Shown: positions 18,331 through 27,571, counted from the first letter of the stretch. The stretch is 64,000 nt of DNA from an uncultured Bacilli bacterium (GCA_934130165.1 CAKOXO010000004.1:1-64000); one strand, 5' to 3'. The notes: generated from the letters alone by a model not told the origin. A program made the numbers and translations.

Positions 18331-19362
18331 TCATTTTCTTTTTGAAATAAGACCTATTATTTCAGCATCATTTGGATTAGAATATATATCATCAATACTC
18401 ATATTTTCCATTACATTTTCTATTCCACCATTACTATATAATTCTAATAATTCCTCATTTTCTATATCTCTAATTCTTTTTTCACGAGAGTAGATATCTT
18501 TAGCATCATCAACAGATAAAACGGCAACCTGGCTTCTTCTATCACTTATACCATTTCTATATTATCTATATATAGCTATCTGTTCTAATTGTGATGATAA
18601 AGCAATCTGGAAAAACGTATCAGGTGTTTCTTTTACCTTTTTTTCTAGTATATCTTTATAGGCACATTCCCATTCTATCATTTTTCTCAAATTTTGATAG
18701 CTTTCAACAAAATAGTTTTTTATTTCTTTATCAACGTACAATAATTCTCTTTCTATCTCTATTGTATCTAAGTTATTTTTATGTTGGAACTCATATTCTT
18801 TCATATAATTTTTATATCTTGAAAGGATGGTTATTATACCTTGCTTTTTATCAATATCCGGAGAAAATATATATTTTAATCTAGATTTTTCATCTACTGA
18901 TAGAGAGCTTACTTTAGTTGGATTTAATAAATAATCTGATGTGACATCGGAAGAGGCAATACTTTTTATATATGAGATAAATTCTCCAAGTTGTTCTGTA
19001 TAAGTATTTTGCTTACAATCTCTATTATTAATGGCATAACTTTGTAAAAGTCTATCATCAAATATAATCTGCTTTTCATATAAACGGCCGCCATAATAAT
19101 TGGTTAATAATAATTTTTCTTCTCTATCCTCATTAATATAGTGACGTCCAAATTTTCTTAACTGTTCTATAAATTCATCTTCGTTTTTAAAACCACACGT
19201 AAGACTATCTATTTCCTTTATAGAAAATTTATCTTTAACTTTACCCATTATTTTAAATTGTAGAGGAAAACATTCTTTACAGGGTTTATAATATTTGCCC
19301 TCTTGTTTTCTTTTAAAAGTTACTATATCATCCATATTATTAAGCCACAATTGATATGCCAT
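18331..19362 (-). pseudogene. Hypothetical gene split by an in-frame TAA at 18562-18564
   Basis: From ATG 19362 (GAGGTGAT 5 nt upstream) a 266-codon frame stops at TAA 18562-18564. Exactly the same frame then stays open for another 76 codons, to TGA at 18331. The tail has a normal protein-like composition (SDRRSQVAVLSVDDAKDIYS) and no start of its own until late. The stop lies in TATAGATAATATAGA, a repeat of TATAGA around the TAA, which suggests a small duplication. The first part is charged and helical with several Cys; no family recognised. It could still be a functional shortened protein. Confidence 0.6.
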
Positions 19363-19392
19363 CATATCACCTCTATCATCTTAATAAATTTA

Positions 19393-19429
19393 ACATAAAA
19401 ACGTGAAAAAATCAATTTTCTTCACGTTT
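19393..19429 (-). terminator. Terminator of topA
   Basis: AAACGTGAA / TTCACGTTT arms (about 19398-19406 and 19421-19429) enclose the topA stop in the loop and are followed on the minus strand by TTTTATG, a short T run. Confidence 0.65.
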
Positions 19430-21442
19430 ATAATCACACTCACTACATTTAATTTTTCCATTTTTTTCTACTAGGTTTTTGCCACAATTTGGGCACTTTT
19501 CTGGGATAGGTTTATCCCAAGTTGCAAACTTACATTTTGGATAGTTATTACATCCATAAAATACTTTACCACGTCTTGTAGTTTTTTCTATAATTTTTCC
19601 ACCACAATCTGGACAATCCATTATCTCTTTTACCTCTTTTTCTTCTTTTTTTATGTATTTACACTCTGGATAGTTAGAACATGCCACAAAGTCTCCATAT
19701 CTTCCTTTTCTAATAACTAATGGATTACCACAATTTGGACATTTTTCTCCGGTTTCTTCTGGAGCTTTTTTCTCCATATCATCAAAAGCATTTTTGATAC
19801 GTGGCTCAAATAGTTTATAAAATTCTTCAAGTACCTTATTCCAAATAAGTTTACCATCAGCTATTTTATCTAAATCATCTTCCATGTCTTTGGTATATTC
19901 AACATTTATCAAATCAGAGAAAAACTCTTGTAGTTTATCAGTTGTTTCTATTCCGATTTCAGTTGGTTTAAATTTCTTTTCTATTAATTCAACATAACCA
20001 CGTTGTTTAATTGTATCTATAATAGTTGCATAAGTAGATGGTCTACCTATTCCCAATTCTTCCATTTCCTTAATCAATTTAGCTTCTGTATATCTAGCAG
20101 GAGGCTTTGTGAAATGTTGTTCTTTTAAAACCACATCAGTAGTTAAAACTTCATTTTCTAAAATTTCTGGTAATATTTTATCTTCACTAGATTCGTAATC
20201 TTTATATAATTTTAAGTATCCATCAAAGATTAAGACTTGACCATTAACCTTAAACTTATAATCATTATTATCAAGAACAATTGTTGTTTGATTTACTAAA
20301 GCATCAGCCATTAATGAAGATAAGGTTCTTTTATAAATCAAACTATATAATTTAAACTCATCATTTGACAAATATTTTTTAACCTTTAATGGTTCTCTAA
20401 ATACACTAGTTGGTCTTATTGCTTCATGGGCATCTTGAACATTATCTTTTTTCTTTGATTTTTTAATGTATCCAACATATTCTTTACCATAATTATCTAA
20501 AATAAATTTATAAGCTGGGTTGGTAAATTCATCACTAAGTCTAGTTGAATCTGTTCTCATATAAGTAATTAAACCTACTGTTTCACTACCTAAATCAATA
20601 CCTTCATATAATTTTTGAGCAATTGACATTGTTTTTCTTGCAGGGAAACCTAATTTAGTTGATGCTTCTTGTTGTAATGTACTTGTTATAAAAGGAAACT
20701 TACTTTTTTTATTCTTTTTCTTTTTATTAATACTTTCAACTTTATATTCGTTTGTAATATTATTTAGTACTTTATCACAATCAGCTTCACATTTTAGTTC
20801 AATATCATCGTTTTTATACTTAAATAAGCAAGCATCAAAATCATTAAACTTAGAGGTAATTGTCCAATATTCTTCCGGATTAAAAGCAGCTATTTCTCTT
20901 TCTCTATCAACGATTAATTTTAATGCAACACTTTGAACACGGCCAGCACTTTTAGCGCCTATTTTGCTTTGCAATAATTTTGATAGTCTAAAACCAATAA
21001 TACGATCAAGTATTCTTCTAGTTTCTTGGCTTCTAACTAAATTATCATCAATCATAGTTGGATTATTAATTGCATCAATTACCTTATCATGAGTAATTTC
21101 GTTAAAAAGAACTCTTTTATAATTATCATCATCTATACCTAAGGCATCTTTTAAATGCCATGCAATTGCTTCTCCTTCACGGTCAGGGTCGCTTGCAAGA
21201 TACACTATATCACTATTTTTCACATCTTTTTTCAACTCTGTTATAACACTTTTTTTGCCCTTTATAGGTATATAATTTGGCTTAAATCCGTCTTCTATAT
21301 CAACACCTAAACCGTATTTACCTGTAGTTGCTAAATCCCTAATATGACCTTTTGAAGAAACTACTTTATAATCATTACCTAAATATTTTTCTATTGTTTT
21401 ACTTTTACTAGGACTTTCGACTATTACTAAATGTTTACTCAT
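19412..21442 (-). CDS. topA: DNA topoisomerase I
   Basis: Type IA topoisomerase that relaxes negative supercoils through a 5'-phosphotyrosine link. The Toprim domain starts HLVIVESPSKSKTIEKYLG and has the acidic SDPDREGE at 84-91. The active-site tyrosine is Tyr294 in LITYMRTDS. GIGRPSTYATII is near residue 470. Three C-terminal four-cysteine zinc ribbons (CPNC/CSNYPEC, CPDC/CNNYPKC, CPNC/CSEC) complete the 676-residue chain. Monocistronic, with a good promoter. Confidence 0.97.
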   Translation of the reverse strand: MSKHLVIVESPSKSKTIEKYLGNDYKVVSSKGHIRDLATTGKYGLGVDIEDGFKPNYIPIKGKKSVITELKKDVKNSDIVYLASDPDREGEAIAWHLKDALGIDDDNYKRVLFNEITHDKVIDAINNPTMIDDNLVRSQETRRILDRIIGFRLSKLLQSKIGAKSAGRVQSVALKLIVDREREIAAFNPEEYWTITSKFNDFDACLFKYKNDDIELKCEADCDKVLNNITNEYKVESINKKKKNKKSKFPFITSTLQQEASTKLGFPARKTMSIAQKLYEGIDLGSETVGLITYMRTDSTRLSDEFTNPAYKFILDNYGKEYVGYIKKSKKKDNVQDAHEAIRPTSVFREPLKVKKYLSNDEFKLYSLIYKRTLSSLMADALVNQTTIVLDNNDYKFKVNGQVLIFDGYLKLYKDYESSEDKILPEILENEVLTTDVVLKEQHFTKPPARYTEAKLIKEMEELGIGRPSTYATIIDTIKQRGYVELIEKKFKPTEIGIETTDKLQEFFSDLINVEYTKDMEDDLDKIADGKLIWNKVLEEFYKLFEPRIKNAFDDMEKKAPEETGEKCPNCGNPLVIRKGRYGDFVACSNYPECKYIKKEEKEVKEIMDCPDCGGKIIEKTTRRGKVFYGCNNYPKCKFATWDKPIPEKCPNCGKNLVEKNGKIKCSECDYKREEN

Positions 21443-21465
21443 TAAAACACATCCTTTATTTAATA

Positions 21466-21494
21466 CTTATACAAGGAAAATAGTTTTATGTCAA
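21466..21494 (-). promoter_or_regulatory. Promoter of topA
   Basis: Perfect TTGACA (21489-21494), a 17-bp spacer and TATAAG (21466-21471) lie about 25 bp before the topA start. Confidence 0.85.
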
Positions 21495-21525
21495 CTATCT
21501 TCTATTTATATTATAATAAATATTA

Positions 21526-22509
21526 TTAATTTTCTTTGCAATTATTTAAATAATTTGCAACAGGAGAATAACTTCTTCGATGAGACTTTAATATACCGTA
21601 TTTTTCTATTGCTTCAAGGTGCTTTTTTGTAGGATATCCCTTATTATTTTTAAAGTCATACATAGGATATTTTTTATCTAGTTCTATTAACATTCTATCT
21701 CTTGTTACTTTAGCAATAACACTGGCAGCTGAAATAGTTATACTTTTTAAATCTCCCTTAATAATTGAAGTAGTTGGTATTTCTATATCTAGTGGCATAG
21801 CATCAATCAAAATATGCTCTGGTTTTATTTTGCAATTTTTAATTGCTTCTTTCATAGCTAATTTAGTTGCCTCATATATATTTACCTCATCTATTTTTTT
21901 TGCATCTATTATTCCTATTCCAACTGATATTGCTTGATCCATTATTTTATCGTAAAATTCTTCACGCTTTTTCTCACTTAATTTCTTTGAGTCTGTTAGG
22001 CCACTTAACTCAAATTCATCCGGTAAAATAACACAAGAAGCTACAACTGGGCCTACTAAAGGGCCTCTTCCAACTTCATCAACACCACCTATTAATTTAA
22101 TCCCTTTCTCTTTCAATTTTCTCTCATAGCGATAGTTATCTTTTAAACATAACTCTAAATCTAGTTTTTTTATAAGTTTTTGGTCCTTTTTTTTATTTTC
22201 TAATTTTTTAAGTTCCAAGCAAGCATCTAAATTCATAAATTTATAACCATTAATAACAACAATATTATCTGTATCATAAAAGTTAGTGCCTATCTCATAA
22301 CAATCCCTATATTTAATTTCTGTATTGAAATATCCATTTTTAGTTTTCCAATCAATAGTTTTATAATATTCTTCACTACAACTAAGATCTATATCTGATG
22401 ATATAGAGGTTATCCCTTGAACAGTTAAGCTCGCCCCACTAATTACTATATATTTTTCCATATCCAAATCTAATTCATTTAATTTTTCAAATATTTCTTC
22501 TTTATTCAT
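21526..22509 (-). CDS. rnhB: RNase HII with an N-terminal nucleotidyltransferase-like domain
   Basis: The C-terminal part (about residue 135 onward) is a complete RNase HII, which removes RNA and single ribonucleotides from RNA-DNA hybrids. It has DEVGRGPLVGPVV with Asp144/Glu145, then HILIDAMPL, VIAKVTRDRML and YDFKNNKGYPTKKH. Ahead of it lie about 115 residues absent from ordinary RNase HII. These show ISGASLTVQGI followed by DIDLS, the GAS/GGS...DxD pattern of the minimal/AbiEii nucleotidyltransferase superfamily, and a LDACLELKK helix. Family RNase HII is usually 200-260 residues; this is 327. ATG 22509 has GGTGAAG upstream; GTG alternatives at 22518 and 22521 overlap it. Confidence 0.92.
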   Translation of the reverse strand: MNKEEIFEKLNELDLDMEKYIVISGASLTVQGITSISSDIDLSCSEEYYKTIDWKTKNGYFNTEIKYRDCYEIGTNFYDTDNIVVINGYKFMNLDACLELKKLENKKKDQKLIKKLDLELCLKDNYRYERKLKEKGIKLIGGVDEVGRGPLVGPVVASCVILPDEFELSGLTDSKKLSEKKREEFYDKIMDQAISVGIGIIDAKKIDEVNIYEATKLAMKEAIKNCKIKPEHILIDAMPLDIEIPTTSIIKGDLKSITISAASVIAKVTRDRMLIELDKKYPMYDFKNNKGYPTKKHLEAIEKYGILKSHRRSYSPVANYLNNCKEN

Positions 22510-22565
22510 AATCTTCACCACTATACTCTATTGTATCAAAAAATACACAAAAGAAAAGATTATTT

Positions 22566-23480
22566 CTAATCTAATCTATCTAATGTAACATTTCCTAAAT
22601 AGCCATTTTTTAAATCTCTTATAATAATATTAGCAACTTTATCATAATCAGCTACCCCTCCTCTTGTTAGAGCGCCTCTTTTTTTACCAATCAAATCAAA
22701 TGTTTCTATATAATCCTCATCTATCTCAGTAATACCATAACGTTCTTCTAAATTTTTAGGATACAATCTAATCATTTTATCAAGAATAAAACAAGATAAA
22801 TTCATTGTATCTAAAATTTCTTCTTTAATAGATGAAAGAGCTGCTAAAACATGAGCATTATCCTGATTTTCTATCTTTGGCCATAAAATTCCTGGAGAAT
22901 CTAATAATTCAATATCCTTATGAATTCTAATCCAAGATAAGCTTTTAGTAAATCCTGGTTTATTTCCTACTCCTGCAGACTTTTTTCCAACCAATCTATT
23001 TATTAATGTAGATTTACCAACATTAGGAACTCCAACGATTAATGCTCTAATACTTCTTGGTTTTAATCCCTTTTCTTTTCTTTTAAGATTTTCCTCTTTC
23101 ATTAATTCCATACTTTTATCTATAATTTTGGATGTTTCCCTACCATTCATTAAATCAACAGGAATTACTGTATAGCCTAAACTTTCATAGTACTTAATAA
23201 ATTTATTGGTTTCTTCCTTATCACATATATCATATTTAGTCATAATAAGAATTCTTTTTTTATCTCCTATTAACTCATCAATATCCACTATTTTAGAAGA
23301 TATGGGCATACGTGCATCTATAACTTCATAAACTATATCAATTAAATTCATTTTTTCTTTCATTTCTCTTCTTGCCTTATTCATGTGTCCGGGATACCAC
23401 GAAATTTTGGCTTTTGATGATGGTTCTTGATTATTTTTTTTCTTTTCTGCTCTCATTTTTCTTTTTTGATACATGTTCAT
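22566..23480 (-). CDS. rbgA: Ribosome biogenesis GTPase RbgA (YlqF)
   Basis: Circularly permuted GTPase required for late 50S subunit assembly. The G motifs occur in permuted order: G4 TKYDICD, then G1 GVPNVGKSTLINRL, then G3 DSPGILWPK. The N-terminal SWYPGHMNKARREM is diagnostic. ATG 23480 starts 1 base after the upstream TAA, with GGAAGTGAT for ribosome binding; an in-frame ATG at 23495 lies inside the upstream gene. The rbgA-rnhB order is the classic Firmicute pair. The 304-residue length fits the family, and no unusual residues were seen. Confidence 0.95.
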   Translation of the reverse strand: MNMYQKRKMRAEKKKNNQEPSSKAKISWYPGHMNKARREMKEKMNLIDIVYEVIDARMPISSKIVDIDELIGDKKRILIMTKYDICDKEETNKFIKYYESLGYTVIPVDLMNGRETSKIIDKSMELMKEENLKRKEKGLKPRSIRALIVGVPNVGKSTLINRLVGKKSAGVGNKPGFTKSLSWIRIHKDIELLDSPGILWPKIENQDNAHVLAALSSIKEEILDTMNLSCFILDKMIRLYPKNLEERYGITEIDEDYIETFDLIGKKRGALTRGGVADYDKVANIIIRDLKNGYLGNVTLDRLD

Positions 23481-23481
23481 T

Positions 23482-24501
23482 TTAATCACTTCCATTCTCT
23501 ATCATTCTTATTTCATTTAAAAAATTATCAAAGTCTGATTTATATAATTTATCTTGTTTAACCTTAAATTTATCATACTCTTTATAAGCTAATTCTTGTG
23601 CTACTTTTGCAGATATTTTCCCAGCATTGCGTAATATTTCTTTACCATTAAATTGTAAGAATGCATTTAGCTTTTCTACCCAATCTTTCATAGTCATAGC
23701 ATTATGATTTTCTGCTTGTAATTCTGCATAATCTAAATACATTGTTACTATTCTATTCAAATCTTTTAATTCCTTTTCATTTAAATAGTTTTTTGCAATG
23801 TCCACGTCATATTTATAGATTGGTCCATCAGGAGAATTTTTCCAATTGGTTAGTCCCATATTTTCTTTTTCTGAATCCACCCTGTTATATATTATTTCGG
23901 CTGCGGTATTGCCAGTTATTGCATAATGTAATTTATTTTGAACCGTTTTAAAAAGTTCTTTTGTTATTTCTGAATCTTTATCATAATCTACACTACAAGA
24001 AGAATATATATCTGTTATTTTTTGGTAAAATCTTCTTTCGCTTGAACGAATATTTCTAATTCTTTCAAGTATTTCCTCAAAATAATCTTCTCCAAATATA
24101 TAGTTATGATTTTTTAATCTTTCATCATCCATAACTACGCCTTTTATTATATATTCTTTTAATATTTTAGTAGCCCAAATTCTAAAGTTTGTTGCTTTTT
24201 TTGAATTTACTCTATATCCAACTGCAATAATCATATCAAGATTATATATCTTTACAGGTTTTTTAGAATTATCAACGTCGGTTTTTCCGACGGTGTTATT
24301 TTCATCTAGTTCACCACTATTTAATATATTATTAATATGCTCAGTTATTGTACTTCTTCCTACACCAAACAATTCTGCAATCAAATTTTGAGTAAGCCAT
24401 ATATCGTTATTTATTAACATTACACTAACCTTAACTTCATTGTTCGAATCCCTATATATTAAAAAATCATGATTAGTTATTTGTAAGTTTTTATTGTCCA
24501 T
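23482..24501 (-). CDS. RhuM family protein
   Basis: A 339-residue protein of the RhuM family, first named from a Salmonella pathogenicity island and common as lone mobile or defence-associated genes in gut bacteria. Family hallmarks are the N-terminal WLTQNLIAELFGVGRSTITEH (a DNA-binding-like segment), VGYRVNSKKATNFRIWATK, and the C-terminal TMYLDYAELQAENHNAMTM. The molecular function is not established. A strong AAAGGAG precedes ATG 24501. It abuts rbgA with 1 bp between, so it drives or shares the rbgA transcript. A decayed DinD-like gene lies upstream, suggesting the pair arrived horizontally. Confidence 0.88.
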   Translation of the reverse strand: MDNKNLQITNHDFLIYRDSNNEVKVSVMLINNDIWLTQNLIAELFGVGRSTITEHINNILNSGELDENNTVGKTDVDNSKKPVKIYNLDMIIAVGYRVNSKKATNFRIWATKILKEYIIKGVVMDDERLKNHNYIFGEDYFEEILERIRNIRSSERRFYQKITDIYSSCSVDYDKDSEITKELFKTVQNKLHYAITGNTAAEIIYNRVDSEKENMGLTNWKNSPDGPIYKYDVDIAKNYLNEKELKDLNRIVTMYLDYAELQAENHNAMTMKDWVEKLNAFLQFNGKEILRNAGKISAKVAQELAYKEYDKFKVKQDKLYKSDFDNFLNEIRMIENGSD

Positions 24502-24594
24502 ATGTTATTCTCCTTTCTATTAATTTTTTTATTTAAAATCAATTTTAACATTTTTATATTTATCAATATAAATACATTTTACTTTCTTTTCACC

Positions 24595-24960
24595 TTATAC
24601 ATTATCTTTTATAAGTCTTTGTTTAGTTTGATTTATTCTAAATAAATTTGCAACTAATTCATCTTCGTTCATATTATCTGGAATATCTTCTCTATAACTT
24701 AATTTTTTCTTTTAAAAATATCATCAGCAATTTCTCAATTATATAGTCCTTTATAACCTGCATTATGAAACTTGGCCATATTTTTAATGCCTGTAGATGA
24801 AGCAACCTTTTGTAATGTATTGTTACCTTGTTTTGTTAACTTTCTTTGATAAAATCTTTTTTCATCATCTGATAAAGTGCCATACTCTTACTCAGTTATT
24901 TCTTGTTTCCTTGTTTGAATTGAAAAATTAAGTTTATCCAAAACTCACTAACATGATTTA
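24595..24960 (-). pseudogene. Relic of a DinD-like DNA-damage-inducible gene
   Basis: Minus-strand translation in two frames recovers a DinD C-terminal half: SIQTRKQEITE, then YGTLSDDEKRFYQRKL, then FHNAGYKGLYN, and in another frame YREDIPDNMNEDELVANLFR. Stops interrupt it (after QEITE and after GYKGLYN) and at least one frameshift is needed near 24713. The pattern TRQQEL...FxNxGYxGLY...ELAANLFR is typical of DinD/BRO-like proteins. The N-terminal half is absent. The 24502-24594 and 24961-25029 flanks hold nothing else I can identify. Confidence 0.7.
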
Positions 24961-25029
24961 TATTTTCAAAAATACTACATATTTATTTACAGTTTGTCTC
25001 ATTTTTTACCTCTACTCCACTAAATTATT

Positions 25030-25719
25030 TTAATGCTTTGTATATGTATTTGCAATGTCAATTTTATCTATATATTTTTTATTATAGTAATTTATCGAAT
25101 TAATTAACAGATCTTTTCTTATACTTTTAATTTGATTTTTATTTCTTAATAGATCTATAAAATTATTTTTACCAAGATTATCTATTAAATAACTAACCAT
25201 TAAATATGCATAATCGTAACTATCATAGCTATGCATACCAAATTCATTCTCGATTTCACTTTGACTGGGAATTGGATTATTATTTATATAGTTATCTAAC
25301 AGCCATTTAACGCCTTTAGAATATGTACCATCTAAATACTTTGCAATGCCCTCATTTAGCCATTCTGGTGTTGTTCCAAACAATGTAAATTGAATTCCAT
25401 GTATTAATTCATGAAATATTACATTTTTATATTCGCCTTTTGACCATTCATTATTACTTGACTTATCTTTCGGTTCAAAGAAATTAAGCGAATTATCTTC
25501 ATCTTTATGGCAAGCACACATATAATCTGGAGAATCATTAAATCCCCTTTTTTTTAATCCATTAACCAATTCCTCAATACTATCATACACATATATATTA
25601 AAAGGAAGTTCTACTTCTTTACTATTAAAAAAAGAAAATATTTCACCTTTTCTATTATTAATAATATTATTTATTACTTGACCATAATTTGAATTATTAT
25701 TTTGTATTATATATTTCAT
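25030..25719 (-). CDS. Zinc metallopeptidase-like protein (gluzincin pattern)
   Basis: A 229-residue protein with HELIH at residues 103-107 and WLNEGIAKYLDG at about 120-131, giving the HExxH ... Glu (Glu123) arrangement of peptidase MA-like gluzincins. No signal peptide or membrane helix is visible, so it would act in the cytoplasm unless exported in another way. CGAGGTAAATTT precedes ATG. It is the only intact gene in a 2.4-kb stretch of broken genes, so it is probably recently acquired or under selection. The target is unknown. Confidence 0.8.
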   Translation of the reverse strand: MKYIIQNNNSNYGQVINNIINNRKGEIFSFFNSKEVELPFNIYVYDSIEELVNGLKKRGFNDSPDYMCACHKDEDNSLNFFEPKDKSSNNEWSKGEYKNVIFHELIHGIQFTLFGTTPEWLNEGIAKYLDGTYSKGVKWLLDNYINNNPIPSQSEIENEFGMHSYDSYDYAYLMVSYLIDNLGKNNFIDLLRNKNQIKSIRKDLLINSINYYNKKYIDKIDIANTYTKH

Positions 25720-25996
25720 AAATTTACCTCGTTTCAGTCGATTTTAACTAAATTGTTCTCAACCACGAAATTTAGTTATTGATGATATTTTTAATTATCT
25801 TTCTTCTTTTCCGGTTTAATTTTTCTTATTTGATGTATATCTATTTAGATCGTTTTCTCTTTAATTTATAAATAAAATAAATTGTGTTTATTATATCACA
25901 CTCTATACCTTTTAGATAGTCTGAAACCTAATCAGACCAATTATTTAAAATTTAGGAATTTTATTGTGATTCATTAATTAGATTGGAATTTGTAGT
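25720..25996. other. AT-rich intergenic stretch without a recognisable gene
   Basis: Nothing coding is visible. On the minus strand a TATAAT near 25889-25894 could serve the metallopeptidase, but no good -35 was seen. A small hairpin GTCTGA / TCAGAC with a 7-nt loop occurs near 25919-25937 without a T run. Confidence 0.4.
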
Positions 25997-26292
25997 TCAA
26001 TTTTTATATCCTATTTTATCTTTTTTTGTTATTTGTCGAATTACTTTACAAGGATTACCTACTGCAATTACATTTGATGGAATATCTTTAGTTACAATGC
26101 TCCCAACACCTATAATTGTATTATCACCGATTTAAATAATTCACTCATAATAGTTTGACGTTTTTCTACCTCTTCGTCGTCAGTCTTATTATAATTACGA
26201 AATAATCTTTTAGCTACAACTCTCCTTTGAAATAAATCTTTATCAAAATCATTGTAAATTAACCCTTTTTGCAGTTTTTCCCATTCGTTCAT
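25997..26292 (-). pseudogene. Maltose/galactoside O-acetyltransferase remnant, internal deletion
   Basis: The first 55 codons from ATG 26292 encode the family's N-terminal Mac domain (NEWEKLQKGLIYNDFDKDL, ending IMSELFKSV). Immediately afterwards, shifted by one frame, comes the family's extreme C-terminus: IGDNTIIGVGSIVTKDIPSN, VIAVGNPCKVIRQI and a TGA at 25997. The roughly 100 residues of left-handed beta helix between them, including the catalytic His, are missing. This is a single deletion junction near 26133. The gene cannot encode an active enzyme. Confidence 0.85.
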
Positions 26293-26324
26293 ATATAAAA
26301 TTCCTCTTTCAAATTAATATTTGT

Positions 26325-26875
26325 CTAACCTATACTTTTTCCTAAATTATAAGCGTCTTGATATACTTTTGTTTTTTCTATTTCTACACTTGCCATGTTA
26401 TCACCTATAATAACGTTCTTTTCTTTGGCATTTGGTAAACATTTAATAAATCCTCTAAAAGAATTTATGGCAATGTCTAAATCATCTTTATATGGCTCCT
26501 TATAAGGAGCAGCACAGGACAATATAAAATAAAATTCCTTATTAATTAATAGATCAAACTTTGCATAACTTCTATCAATTAAAGTTTTCATTTGGCCTGT
26601 AATTGAATAGAAGTATATTGGACTTGCTAAAACAATAATATCTGCTTTAATCATCTTATCTAATATCTTTTCTACATCATCTTTGTACACACAAGTACCA
26701 CCATTTTTCTTACAAGTATTACATCCTAAACAATAATTGATTTTTTACCTTTTAACTCTAATAAACTAACATTATTTAAGGACTCTATTGCTCCTTTTTC
26801 GAATTGCTCACATAACTTTTTTGTATTTCTTGTTCCACTCATTGATGAAGATATAATTAATATATTTTTACTCAC
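26325..26875 (-). pseudogene. NAD(P)H-dependent FMN reductase/flavodoxin-fold gene, frameshifted
   Basis: GTG 26875 with GGAGTGAT upstream begins MSKNILIISSSMSGTRNTKK, a flavodoxin-fold start. The frame hits a stop after LLELKGKK. In the next frame the protein continues without gap: YCLGCNTCKKNGGTC, ADIIVLASPIYFYSITGQMK and LIDRSYAKF, to the stop at 26325. The shift falls near 26741-26746, at a run of six A. A sequencing or assembly indel is an alternative. The cysteine cluster is typical of flavodoxin-family reductases. Confidence 0.8.
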
Positions 26876-26924
26876 TAAAATCACTCCTTTAAATAGTCTA
26901 AAATAAAGTTATTAAAGAATATTA

Positions 26925-27527
26925 TTATAATTTTTTTTCATATATAAATGCTTGTTCTGTTGTAATATTATCTAATTTACCGTATTCTTTATTTTTAACA
27001 ATTGTTTCATATACTTTTTTACATCCTAATTTTTCATAAAATTGCCAATTGCAGGATTCATCAGTCAATATTTGAATATTTTTCATACCATCTTTTTTAG
27101 CTAAGTCAAATACTTGTAATAACAATTCTTTTCCAATACCTTTACCTCTATATGTTTTATCTAAAATCAATATTGATACTTCACCATCAAAATAATTTTC
27201 CATATTACTTGGTAAATAATTATAATTACATTCATAATCTGTTAAAGCTTCTAAATCTTTTATTTTTTTACTTTTATATAACTGTTTCTTTATAAAACTA
27301 TAAAGTTTCTTTTTTAATATATGTTTTTTTGAACTTGATTTTGAGTAACCAGCAAAACCAATTAATTCATCATTTTTTCTATAATAGACAAATTGTTCAG
27401 TTTCTTCTAAGATTTCCATTAAATAAATCCATGCACATATATTTCCACTTGCTCCACATTCCTTTTTGCCTAAATCCCATTCTGATTCTAAAAGTTTAAC
27501 TGCATATTTCATATCTCTATATCTCAT
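26925..27527 (-). CDS. GNAT family N-acetyltransferase
   Basis: A 200-residue acetyl-CoA-dependent acyltransferase. Beta strand 4 plus motif A read DGEVSILILDKTYRGKGIGK, with RGKGIG binding the CoA pyrophosphate. The C-terminal FYEKLGCKKVYE is the usual motif B. The central insert (SSSKKHILKKKLYSFIKKQ) is lysine-rich. The substrate is unknown. GGAGTAGTT lies upstream of ATG 27527. It is separated by about 44 bp from the next gene upstream, so co-transcription with 27572 and 28141 is likely. Confidence 0.85.
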   Translation of the reverse strand: MRYRDMKYAVKLLESEWDLGKKECGASGNICAWIYLMEILEETEQFVYYRKNDELIGFAGYSKSSSKKHILKKKLYSFIKKQLYKSKKIKDLEALTDYECNYNYLPSNMENYFDGEVSILILDKTYRGKGIGKELLLQVFDLAKKDGMKNIQILTDESCNWQFYEKLGCKKVYETIVKNKEYGKLDNITTEQAFIYEKKL

Positions 27528-27571
27528 TTATAACTACTCCATTCAGAAATATTTCTAGTTTTGCTTTTATT

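Noticed and set aside
18562..18564. Recoding of the in-frame stop as selenocysteine or pyrrolysine
   Set aside because: The stop is TAA; these recoding systems use TGA or TAG.
25919..25937. Hairpin GTCTGA / TCAGAC as a terminator
   Set aside because: Six-bp stem with no T run on either strand.
23482..26875. Prophage containing RhuM, DinD and a Xer recombinase
   Set aside because: No structural, lysis or replication genes are present, and the Xer gene lies 5 kb away among housekeeping genes; scattered acquired genes explain the data.
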